DNA of 6,925 nt from Frankiaceae bacterium (GTDB taxonomy: Bacteria; Actinomycetota; Actinomycetes; Frankiales; Frankiaceae): positions 1 through 6,925 of the forward strand of contig JAVEDQ010000434.1 in the NCBI GenBank assembly GCA_030840885.1. The letters are read 5' to 3'. Positions 1 through 5,250 of the stretch are shown here, piece after piece; within the stretch, counting starts at the first letter, position 1; each line of letters starts with the position of its first letter. The notes beneath the pieces are model-generated. The model had not been told where the DNA came from. It did not search any database and worked only from the letters and a program-made list of their open reading frames with translations. Made by a program: the position numbers and the translations under genes.

Positions 1-597
1 TTCCGGTTCTCCTACCCCGACGAGCCGCACGACGCCGAGGCCGTGCTCGTCGCGCCATCGGGTCAGGTCGTGGTCGTGACCAAGGGTTCCACGAGCAAGC
101 CGCGCATCTACGCGGCTCCCGGCCGGCCGGCCACGCCCGGCACGAGTGCACCGCCCGCGGCGGTCCCGCTGATCGGCCACGGCGAGCTGAACGCCCCGGG
201 TGCCGGCGGGACCTTTTCGGCGATCACCGGCGGGGCGGTCTCACCTGACGGTCGCCTCGTGGTGCTGCGGACCTACCTCGGCGCCTACCTCTACCCCGTG
301 GTCGGCGACGACCTGGTCGGAGCCCTGCTCGCGCCGCCGCGGACCGTCAGCCTGCCGCCGCAACCGCAGGGCGAGTCCGTCGCCTTCACGGCGGACGGAC
401 GCGCGCTGCTGGTTTCCAGCGAGGGGGTCGACTCCCCGGTACTGCGGATCCCGCTGGTCTCGGGCGACGGTAACGGCGGAGTCGTGGGTTCGCTTGTCGG
501 CACCAAGGGATCCCGCCGACCTCTAGTGATCACCGTCGTCGTCGCAGCGGCCGTGCTGGGCCTCGCCCTCGCGTACTTCCGTCGCCGCAGGCGCTGA
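1..597 (+). CDS. C-terminal part of a membrane-anchored beta-propeller-like protein (5' end outside window)
   Basis: The reading frame is open from the first base, so the gene starts left of the window; 198 residues are visible and the GTG at 43 is an internal valine. Two blade-like stretches carry a small-residue/SPDG- or TADG-type turn followed by a hydrophobic strand (visible residues about 77-97 and 125-141), as in WD40/YVTN-like propellers. An early YPDEPHDAEA segment resembles conserved actinobacterial hypothetical proteins of this kind. A proline- and alanine-rich insert (visible residues about 39-55) looks surface-exposed. The end is a hydrophobic helix of about 19 residues (visible 175-193) followed by five arginines, which fits a C-terminal membrane anchor with the bulk outside and the arginines in the cytoplasm. 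No LPXTG sortase signal is present. No catalytic residues can be named and the specific function is unknown. It converges on the Lrp-like gene with a 29-bp gap. Confidence 0.75.
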   Translation, partial: FRFSYPDEPHDAEAVLVAPSGQVVVVTKGSTSKPRIYAAPGRPATPGTSAPPAAVPLIGHGELNAPGAGGTFSAITGGAVSPDGRLVVLRTYLGAYLYPVVGDDLVGALLAPPRTVSLPPQPQGESVAFTADGRALLVSSEGVDSPVLRIPLVSGDGNGGVVGSLVGTKGSRRPLVITVVVAAAVLGLALAYFRRRRR

Positions 598-626
598 AGC
601 CGGCGCTGCAGCGTTCTTCGCGCCTT
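589..626. terminator. Candidate bidirectional terminator between convergent genes
   Basis: AGGCGC (589-594) pairs with GCGCCT (620-625), and AAG (597-599) pairs with CTT (616-618). This gives a nine-pair stem interrupted by a small internal loop, around the self-complementary CGCTGCAGCG (604-613). It lies over the end of the propeller gene and immediately beyond the stop of the opposite gene. Only two or three T follow on the plus strand, so it would be a tail-poor actinobacterial-type terminator. The assignment rests on dyad symmetry and on the convergent context. Confidence 0.4.
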
Positions 627-914
627 TCAGTCGGCGTCTTCCACGCCGATGCTGAACGCCGCGTCGAGGTCGTGCTGGCTGTAGGTGCGGAAGGCGATCA
701 GCGTCTCGGTGCGCTTGACCCCCGGGAGCTTCGTGAGCCGGTCGGCGATCACCTCGGCGATCTGCTCCTGCTTGCGGACCCGGACCATGGCCACCAGGTC
801 GATCTCCCCGGTGACCGAGTAGACCTCGCTCACCCCGTCGAGCTCGGCGATCTGCTGGGCGAGCTCAGGGATCTGCTCGACCGATGCGGTGATGAGCACA
901 ACTGCCGTGACCAC
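627..914 (-). CDS. Stand-alone Lrp/AsnC ligand-binding (RAM) domain protein, 95 aa
   Basis: The product begins MVTAVVLITASVEQIPELA and is a single alpha-beta RAM domain, the effector-binding and oligomerisation module of Lrp/AsnC regulators. Recognisable family features are the hydrophobic first strand (residues 3-10), the helix at 14-26, the central VTGEIDLVAMV with G36 and D39, and the closing strand and AFRTYSQHDLDAAF segment (74-87). The N-terminal helix-turn-helix of full-length Lrp (about 150 residues) is absent, so it is unlikely to bind DNA alone; it may sense an amino acid or modify a full-length partner, which is inference. The GTG at 914 is chosen over the in-frame ATG at 962 because GAGGGAG (926-920) sits 5 nt upstream of it and homologues, from memory, start at this point. 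It is 72 bp downstream of the exonuclease gene on the same strand. Confidence 0.88.
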   Translation of the reverse strand: MVTAVVLITASVEQIPELAQQIAELDGVSEVYSVTGEIDLVAMVRVRKQEQIAEVIADRLTKLPGVKRTETLIAFRTYSQHDLDAAFSIGVEDAD

Positions 915-919
915 GCGTT

Positions 920-926
920 CTCCCTC
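920..926 (-). promoter_or_regulatory. Ribosome binding site that fixes the GTG start of the RAM protein
   Basis: Read on the minus strand, GAGGGAG lies 5 nt before the GTG at 914. The in-frame ATG at 962 has no comparable purine-rich sequence at the right distance and would add 16 residues (DTFSLVAS... region) that do not belong to the RAM fold. Confidence 0.7.
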
Positions 927-986
927 GGGCGGTCGGGATGCGACGAGACTGAAGGTATCCATGTCGGCGCCTGTCCACGCGGACCC

Positions 987-2855
987 CTATCGCAGCTCGG
1001 CTCGCGCGGGGCGGCTCTGGGGCCGGAGCCCGCGCCGGTCCTCCGACGGGCTGCCGGGCCGCCTGCCGGCCGACCCCGCGTCTACCAATGGACGGAAGCG
1101 CGCGGCGCCGAAGGCGGGCGAGCGCCAGGAGCCGTCGAGTTCCACCAGCCGGGTGCCGGGACGGTCCAGCCAGCGCAGGATGCACTCCGTCTCCTCCGCG
1201 GTGGTCGCCGGCAGCGGGCCCGGCCCGGGCTCGACGGTCTCGGCGGTCGCGACGAGGGCGGCGAGGAACGGACGTACCGCGGCCCCGCGCGGTGCCACGC
1301 CCGAAGCGACCAACCGCCCGGAGCGGATCACCGAGAGCTCCCATCCACCTGAACCGTCGGGTGCCGCGGCGACCAGCTGCGTGATCGACGTCAGGGAGGT
1401 GAGGCGTTGCAGCCGTGAGGCGACGCGTACGAATGCCGCCAGCCGGTCGCGGTGGGTGACGGCTTCCTCGTAGCGACCGGCTTCCGCGAGCGAGGCCATC
1501 CGCTGCTTGAGCCGCGAGACGAGCTGCTCGGGATCACCCTCCCAGGCGCGGCGGGCGGCACCGACGTGCACGGCGTAGGCCTCGGGGCTCTCCCGGCCGT
1601 CGCACGGGGCGCCGCAGCGGGCGAGTTCCGCCAGCACGCAGGCCGGTGAACGGGTGCGGAGGGAGAGCCGGTCGGTGCACTGCCGCAGCGGGAAGGCCTC
1701 GTGGACGGCGGCGGTGACCAGCTCGGCGGTGCGGCGCGAACCCAGCGGCCCGAGATAGACCGCGCCGTCGGGCCGCACCTGCCGGACCTGCGAGATGCGG
1801 GGAAAGGGCTCGACGGTGAGCTTGAGGAAGATCGACCGCTCCGGGAACCGGGACCGCCGGTTGTAGCGCGGCTTGTGCTCGGCGATCAGCCGCAGCTCCC
1901 GGACCTCCGCCTCGAGGGCGTGGGCGCAGGGGACGGCGTCAACGCTCTCGGCGATGCCGACCATCTCGGCCATCCGGGCCCGTGGCTCGCTGGCCGTGAA
2001 GTAGGAGCGGACCCGGCTGCGCAGGTTGCGGGACACCCCGATGTAGAGCACCTGGCCGCGGCCGTCCCGGAACAGGTACACACCTGGCGCCGAGGGCAGT
2101 CCGTCGGCGAGGTGGCGCTTACGGCGGACGGCCTGGGGGACCAGGGCGCTGAAGGCCTGCAGCTCCTCCACGGTATGGATGCCGAGGTTGCCGAGGCGCT
2201 CGAACAGCCCGTGGAGCACGTCGACGGTTGCGCGGGCGTCGGCCAGCGCCCGGTGGCAGGGCGGCTCGGTGGCCCGGAACAGCTGCGCGAGGGTGGCCAG
2301 CTTGCAGTTCGGCGCTTCGTCGCGGGTCAGCACGCGCCGGGCCAGCCGTGCGGTGTCGAGCGATTCCGCCGCCGGCCACGCCACGCCGACGCGGGTGCAG
2401 GCGGCCTTGAGGAACCCGAGGTCGAAGGGCGCGTTGTGCGCGACGAGCACGGCACCGCGGGCGAACTCGAGGAACGCCGGGAGTGCCGCCTCCAGACGCG
2501 GGGCCGTCGCGACCATGGTGTCGGTGATGCCGGTCAGTACGGCGATGAAGGCCGGGATCGCGGTGGCTGGGCGCACCAGCGTCTGCATCTCCCCGAGGAT
2601 CTCGCCGCCGCGGACCTTGACCGCCCCGATCTCCGTGATCTCGCACGACGCGGCCGACCCGCCCGTGGTCTCGAGGTCGACGACGACGAAGGTCGTCTCC
2701 CGCAGCAGCCGGGAGGAGACGTCGAGCAGCTCGTCGAAGGCTCCCTGATGCGGGCGTCCGACCGGACGTGCGCCTCCCGCACCGCCGCCGCCTGGTGTGG
2801 TGGCCAGGTCGAGGACGGACGAGGTGCGGAGTTGCGCGTCGAGTGCTGCGGTCAT
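987..2855 (-). CDS. DEDDh 3'-5' exonuclease fused to UvrC-like GIY-YIG nuclease, 622 aa
   Basis: Probable two-nuclease DNA repair or processing enzyme, acting in the cytoplasm. After a Gly/Pro-rich N-terminus (about 19-37) comes an exonuclease domain like DNA polymerase III epsilon (about 54-218). Its ExoI motif is VVDLETTG (D60, E62), ExoII is HNAPFD (D145) and ExoIII is CHRALADARAT (H201, D206), so the complete DEDDh set is present. A UvrC-type GIY-YIG domain follows (about 255-335): PGVYLF, LYIG (Y271-G273), R281, the probable catalytic E320, and a KPRYN end. Next are four UvrC-like cysteines (C393, C406, C414, C418) and a UVR-like helical motif (about 445-475, AGRYEEAVTHRDRL). The UvrC C-terminal RNase H-like nuclease and HhH domains are not recognisable. 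The size and plan match M. tuberculosis Rv2191 (about 645 aa, from memory). The ATG at 2855 is chosen because residues beyond it lie in low-quality frame extension overlapping the divergent HIT gene. It has no Shine-Dalgarno and may be leaderless. Confidence 0.93.
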   Translation of the reverse strand: MTAALDAQLRTSSVLDLATTPGGGGAGGARPVGRPHQGAFDELLDVSSRLLRETTFVVVDLETTGGSAASCEITEIGAVKVRGGEILGEMQTLVRPATAIPAFIAVLTGITDTMVATAPRLEAALPAFLEFARGAVLVAHNAPFDLGFLKAACTRVGVAWPAAESLDTARLARRVLTRDEAPNCKLATLAQLFRATEPPCHRALADARATVDVLHGLFERLGNLGIHTVEELQAFSALVPQAVRRKRHLADGLPSAPGVYLFRDGRGQVLYIGVSRNLRSRVRSYFTASEPRARMAEMVGIAESVDAVPCAHALEAEVRELRLIAEHKPRYNRRSRFPERSIFLKLTVEPFPRISQVRQVRPDGAVYLGPLGSRRTAELVTAAVHEAFPLRQCTDRLSLRTRSPACVLAELARCGAPCDGRESPEAYAVHVGAARRAWEGDPEQLVSRLKQRMASLAEAGRYEEAVTHRDRLAAFVRVASRLQRLTSLTSITQLVAAAPDGSGGWELSVIRSGRLVASGVAPRGAAVRPFLAALVATAETVEPGPGPLPATTAEETECILRWLDRPGTRLVELDGSWRSPAFGAARFRPLVDAGSAGRRPGSPSEDRRGLRPQSRPARAELR

Positions 2856-2868
2856 GGGCCGGACGGTA
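2856..2868 (-). promoter_or_regulatory. Candidate leaderless promoter (-10 box) of the exonuclease gene
   Basis: On the minus strand a TACCGT box (2868-2863) matches the actinobacterial TAnnnT -10 consensus and ends 7 nt before the ATG at 2855, so transcription could begin at the A of the start codon. No Shine-Dalgarno lies in the usual window; the only purine block (GGAGGG, about 2882-2877) is too far away at about 21 nt. No convincing -35 was found, so the assignment depends on the -10 and its spacing. Confidence 0.4.
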
Positions 2869-2942
2869 GGAGAGCCCTCCGACAATTCCGGGGACGTCGT
2901 GCCCGTGTCCCGGGGAGGGACCAGCGGAGGTGACCGGGGAGC

Positions 2943-2963
2943 CGGTCGGGACGGCGCCGACCG
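2943..2963. promoter_or_regulatory. Inverted repeat in the exonuclease/HIT divergent region, candidate operator
   Basis: CGGTCGG (2943-2949) and CCGACCG (2957-2963) form a perfect 7-bp dyad separated by 7 nt. It covers the place where the -35 element and spacer of the proposed HIT promoter (-10 at 2971-2976) would be, so a bound protein could block or recruit RNA polymerase. If the HIT transcript is leaderless the dyad is upstream of the RNA, so an RNA hairpin role is less likely. GC-rich dyads also arise by chance in such DNA. Confidence 0.3.
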
Positions 2964-2970
2964 AGGCCGG

Positions 2971-2984
2971 TAACTTGCTGACGC
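2971..2984 (+). promoter_or_regulatory. Candidate leaderless promoter (-10 box) of the HIT gene
   Basis: TAACTT (2971-2976) fits the TAnnnT -10 consensus and is followed by 8 nt and then the ATG at 2985. No Shine-Dalgarno is present in the 20 nt before the ATG. The box is the most AT-rich hexamer in the surrounding 100 bp. The -35 region (about 2947-2953) is a poor match to TTGACA. Confidence 0.45.
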
Positions 2985-3395
2985 ATGGCCAGCGTCTTCA
3001 CGAAGATCATCGACGGGGAACTGCCCGGCCGGTTCGTCCACACCGACGAGTCGGTCGTCGCCTTCCTGACCATCGCGCCGCTGAAGCCGGGCCACACCCT
3101 CGTGGTGCCGCGGCGGGAGGTCGCGTCGTGGCTCGACCTGACCCCAGCCGAGGTGGCGGCGTTGTGGGCGGCCTGCCACACCGTCGGCAGGGCGATCGAC
3201 GCCGCGTTCTCGCCCGGTCGCGTCGCCGCGCTGCTGCTCGGCCTGGAGGTCCCACACGTGCACGTGCACCTGGTGCCGATCGACAGCGAGGCCGAGGTGC
3301 GCTTCGACCGGGCCGACACCGACCCCGACCCGGCGGCCCTCGACGAGGCGCAGCGGCGGATCCGCGAAGCCCTCGAATCGTCGACCCCGCCGTGA
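2985..3395 (+). CDS. HIT-family nucleotide hydrolase/transferase, Rv1262c type, 136 aa
   Basis: The protein is a single histidine-triad domain. It starts MASVFTKIIDGELPGRFV, has the conserved GHTLVVPR segment (36-43) and ends the core with LEVPHVHVHLVP, where H91, H93 and H95 are the triad and H93 should be the nucleophile attacking the alpha-phosphate of a nucleotide conjugate. The usual AGQ before the triad (Hint/Fhit pattern) is replaced by GLEVP, which, together with the N-terminus, matches the mycobacterial Rv1262c subgroup from memory. The C-terminus has a short helical tail (DEAQRRIREAL, 120-130). Expected substrates are nucleoside phosphoramidates or dinucleoside polyphosphates, but the specific substrate cannot be read from sequence. 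The gene diverges from the exonuclease (129 bp) and precedes the NYN gene by 115 bp. The ATG is chosen by homology and by the -10 spacing. Confidence 0.93.
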   Translation: MASVFTKIIDGELPGRFVHTDESVVAFLTIAPLKPGHTLVVPRREVASWLDLTPAEVAALWAACHTVGRAIDAAFSPGRVAALLLGLEVPHVHVHLVPIDSEAEVRFDRADTDPDPAALDEAQRRIREALESSTPP

Positions 3396-3510
3396 GGATG
3401 GCTAGGACGGCCATGATCATGTCGGCCGACGCGGACGGAGCGTCGGGTAGCGCCTGATACAAGGCGCCCCGGGTAGACCCTGCACCACCACGGACCGGAG
3501 GTGACCGACG
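3396..3510 (+). other. Intergenic region between the HIT and NYN genes with two dyads
   Basis: It contains the perfect palindrome CATGATCATG (3412-3421) nested between CGGCC (3408-3412) and GGCCG (3424-3428). Further on is a hairpin GGG-ta-GCGCC (3445-3454) with GGCGC-CCC (3463-3470) around the loop TGATACAA. The second could terminate the HIT transcript or lie in the NYN leader. GGGTAGACCC (3471-3480) is a further short palindrome. No confident promoter could be assigned, although the distance suggests the NYN gene may have its own. Confidence 0.35.
3497..3504 (+). promoter_or_regulatory. Ribosome binding site of the NYN gene
   Basis: GGAGGTGA is a full-length match to the anti-Shine-Dalgarno sequence and lies 6 nt before the ATG at 3511, fixing that start. 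It is the strongest ribosome binding site in the window that is followed by a start codon. Confidence 0.8.
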
Positions 3511-4854
3511 ATGAGCGCTGCCTTCGAGGAGACCTCGTCGGTCGTGCTGGCTCCCGCGGTCCGCTCCGCGGTGCTGGCCTTTGCCGCCGCGGCCCTGCGC
3601 TCGGCGCCGGAGGCCGACGTCCCGGCCTCCCTGCGCGCCGTCCGGCGCTTCACCCCGGCCAAGCAGCTACGGCTGGGAGGCAGCGCGCTGGCGCGCGCGC
3701 TCGAGACCGACGACGCGTTCCGGACGATGGTCAGCGGTCACGTCCGCAGCACCGAACCCGATCTGGCCGCGGCCGTCGACGACGGCAGGCGTCCGGCCGC
3801 CGCCTCGCCGGTCGACCTCGCCGCTGTGGCATATGTGCTCGACGCCCCGGCCTGGCGTGACCTGTCCGAGCAGGTGTCGCAGGAGGCGAACCGCGCGAGC
3901 CGGGATGAGGAGGTGGGCGAGCTCGACCGGCTCCGGCGCGAGGTCGCCGACCTCCGCAACGGACACAAGGCGGAGCTCGCGCGAGTGCGGGCCGAGCTCG
4001 CCGAGACGCGGGCGGACGCCGAGGACCTCCGTCGGCGGCTTCGGAGCGCGGAGGCCGCTGCGGCCCGGTCGGCCGCGGACCTCAGCGCCGCCCGGGGGCA
4101 GACGTCGGCGCGGCTGGCGGTCGAGCAGGAGACCGCAGCCCAGGCCGCCCGCGAGGCCGACGCCGAGCTGCGCCGCCTCCGGGGTCGGCTGACCGAGTTG
4201 GAGACCGCGCTGGGCACCGCCAAGCGCTCGGCCCGCGAGGCCCGGGGACTGGACACCGTCCGCCTGCGGGTCCTGCTCGACACGGTTCTCTCGGCCACCG
4301 CAGGCCTGCGACGGGAGCTCGACCTGCCGCTCGTCGTCGACCACCCGGCGGACGTGGTCGCGGCTGCGAGCGGGGCCGGGACCGCCGGAGACCCGCTGGC
4401 AGCGGTTTTCGCCGCCCGCGGCCAGGCACCGACCGACGGCGCGCTCGTGGACGGGGTGCTCACCGCGCCTCGGGTGCATCTGCTCGTCGACGGCTACAAC
4501 GTCACCAAGACCGGCTATCCGGACTCCACCCTCGAATCGCAGCGCGCCCGGCTCGTCAGCGGGCTCGGTGCGTTGGCCTCCCGCAATCCCGGCGCGGAGA
4601 TCACCTGCGTCTTCGACGGCACCGCGGCTACCTCACGACCGACCGCCCTGCCGATCCCACGCGGGGTGCGCGTCCTGTTCAGTGCGGTCGGCGAGCTCGC
4701 CGACGACCTCCTCGTCCGGCTGGTCCGGGCCGAGCCGGCCGGTCGGCCGATCGCGGTCGTCACCAACGACGGCGAGATCATCTCGGCGGTCCGGGCCGCA
4801 GGCGCGCGGTGCCTCGCGAGCGAAGCCCTGTTGGCGCGGCTCGAGCGGTCCTGA
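3511..4854 (+). CDS. Coiled-coil protein with C-terminal NYN (YacP/Rae1-like) RNase domain, 447 aa
   Basis: Residues 1-125 form an alanine-rich, helical domain with no motif I can name beyond RRFTPAKQLRLGGSALARAL (45-64). Residues about 127-245 are a long charged heptad-like stretch rich in Glu, Arg, Leu and Ala, typical of a coiled coil. Residues about 320-447 are an NYN/PIN-like domain: VHLLVDGYNVTKTGYP carries D327 and N330, CVFDG carries D369, GELADDLLVRLV carries E395, D398 and D399, and VVTNDGEI carries D420. This acidic set is what metal-dependent NYN RNases use, and the order resembles YacP (DUF901), whose Bacillus member Rae1 cuts mRNA in the ribosomal A site. Bacillus YacP is only about 170 residues, so the N-terminal 320 residues are an actinobacterial addition that may mediate oligomerisation or RNA/ribosome binding (inference). 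The RNA target is unknown. A strong ribosome binding site fixes the start. Confidence 0.88.
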   Translation: MSAAFEETSSVVLAPAVRSAVLAFAAAALRSAPEADVPASLRAVRRFTPAKQLRLGGSALARALETDDAFRTMVSGHVRSTEPDLAAAVDDGRRPAAASPVDLAAVAYVLDAPAWRDLSEQVSQEANRASRDEEVGELDRLRREVADLRNGHKAELARVRAELAETRADAEDLRRRLRSAEAAAARSAADLSAARGQTSARLAVEQETAAQAAREADAELRRLRGRLTELETALGTAKRSAREARGLDTVRLRVLLDTVLSATAGLRRELDLPLVVDHPADVVAAASGAGTAGDPLAAVFAARGQAPTDGALVDGVLTAPRVHLLVDGYNVTKTGYPDSTLESQRARLVSGLGALASRNPGAEITCVFDGTAATSRPTALPIPRGVRVLFSAVGELADDLLVRLVRAEPAGRPIAVVTNDGEIISAVRAAGARCLASEALLARLERS

Positions 4855-4891
4855 AGCCGCGCCGGTCGCTGCCGCTTTGCTGCGGGCGAGG

Positions 4892-4918
4892 AGTGCCCGA
4901 GCACTGCCGCCAAAAAAA
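4892..4918 (+). other. Small hairpin followed by an A7 tract downstream of the NYN gene
   Basis: AGTGC (4892-4896) and GCACT (4901-4905) pair perfectly around CCGA. Seven nt later there is a run of seven A (4912-4918), striking in DNA this GC-rich. On the plus strand the A run does not make a U tail, so it is not an ordinary intrinsic terminator. It may be an UP-like or bent element upstream of the TAACGT box at 4935-4940, or the hairpin alone may act as a tail-less terminator. Confidence 0.25.
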
Positions 4919-4934
4919 TGTCGGACGTCGGTCC

Positions 4935-4940
4935 TAACGT
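4935..4940 (+). promoter_or_regulatory. Candidate -10 box for the four-cysteine small gene
   Basis: TAACGT fits TAnnnT; transcription would begin near 4947 and give a 5' untranslated leader of about 64 nt. The -35 position falls in the A7 tract and does not match TTGACA, so support is limited to the -10 hexamer and its location upstream of a gene with a normal ribosome binding site. Confidence 0.25.
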
Positions 4941-4950
4941 TCGCCGCGTT

Positions 4951-4968
4951 CTCCGGAAAGCTCCGGAG
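4951..4968 (+). other. Perfect 7-bp hairpin in the leader of the small gene
   Basis: CTCCGGA (4951-4957) and TCCGGAG (4962-4968) pair without mismatch around AAGC. It would lie near the 5' end of the mRNA if the TAACGT promoter is used, about 43 nt before the start codon. It has no T tail. It could be a transcript-stabilising 5' hairpin, a DNA-binding dyad or chance symmetry. Confidence 0.35.
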
Positions 4969-4999
4969 CCGTCCCGCGGCCTCGCCGTCGGGGAACGAG

Positions 5000-5004
5000 A
5001 GGAG
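5000..5004 (+). promoter_or_regulatory. Ribosome binding site fixing the GTG start of the small gene
   Basis: AGGAG within GAGAGGAGA lies 6 nt before the GTG at 5011. The in-frame ATG at 4918 lacks any such sequence and lies at the edge of the A7 tract, so it is not the likely start. Confidence 0.65.
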
Positions 5005-5010
5005 ACGACC

Positions 5011-5226
5011 GTGCTGATCGACTGCGACACCTGCGTCGGACGTGGCATCGCGTGCGGCGGCTGCGTGCTGAGCGTGATGCTCGAGGCCCCGCCGCAGGGT
5101 GTGGAACTCGACGACGAGGAGCGCCATGCGCTGGCCGTGCTCGCCGACGGCGGGCTGCTGCCGCCGCTTCGTCTGGTGCCGAGCGAACGCGAGAGCCCAC
5201 CGATGCGTCGACGTGCCGCAGGCTGA
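5011..5226 (+). CDS. Small four-cysteine (putative zinc-binding) conserved protein, 71 aa
   Basis: The protein starts MLIDCDTCVGRGIACGGCVL, with C5-x2-C8-x6-C15-x2-C18, a compact zinc-ribbon or knuckle pattern. It is followed by an APPQGVELDDEERHALAVLADGGLLPPLRLV segment predicted as one helix plus a short strand, and an Arg-rich tail (MRRRAAG). I recall closely similar short hypothetical proteins in other actinobacteria, but no function is established to my knowledge. The size and cysteines could fit a metal-binding adaptor, or an RNA- or protein-binding factor; this is inference. The GTG start is set by the ribosome binding site. It sits 156 bp after the NYN gene and 74 bp before pimB. Confidence 0.8.
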   Translation: MLIDCDTCVGRGIACGGCVLSVMLEAPPQGVELDDEERHALAVLADGGLLPPLRLVPSERESPPMRRRAAG

Positions 5227-5237
5227 GTGCGCCCCCG

Positions 5238-5243
5238 TACGAT
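5238..5243 (+). promoter_or_regulatory. Candidate -10 box upstream of pimB
   Basis: TACGAT is a good TAnnnT match, and transcription would start about at 5250-5251, coinciding with a GTG. It lies in the loop of an inverted repeat (CGCCC 5230-5234 with GGGCG 5247-5251). No good -35 is seen 16-19 nt upstream (around 5213-5221). It lies just after the stop of the small gene. Confidence 0.4.
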
Positions 5244-5250
5244 CCCGGGC

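Noticed and set aside
915..986. A promoter for the RAM gene using TGGACA and TACCTT on the minus strand
   Set aside because: The spacing between the two boxes is only about 14 bp, too short for a normal sigma-70-type promoter; read-through from the exonuclease gene is equally possible.
1701..2933. 410-residue open frame on the plus strand opposite the exonuclease gene
   Set aside because: It is an antisense shadow of the DEDDh/GIY-YIG gene, rich in Gly, Arg and Asp with no domain, as expected from high-GC coding DNA.
2856..3269. Upstream in-frame extension of the exonuclease gene (138 extra residues)
   Set aside because: It runs across the divergent promoter region and antisense through the HIT gene, which is clearly real by homology; the extension has no recognisable domain and the family begins near the ATG at 2855.
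2930..3457. 175-residue plus-strand open frame starting at the GTG overlapping GGAGGTGA (2926-2933)
   Set aside because: It overlaps the HIT gene in another frame and its composition is almost all Arg, Gly, Ala and Pro. The GGAGGTGA resembles a ribosome binding site but no start codon follows at 5-10 nt.
4918..5010. Longer version of the four-cysteine protein starting at the ATG at 4918
   Set aside because: No ribosome binding site before that ATG, while AGGAG is correctly placed before the GTG at 5011; the extra 31 residues lie over the candidate promoter and hairpin.
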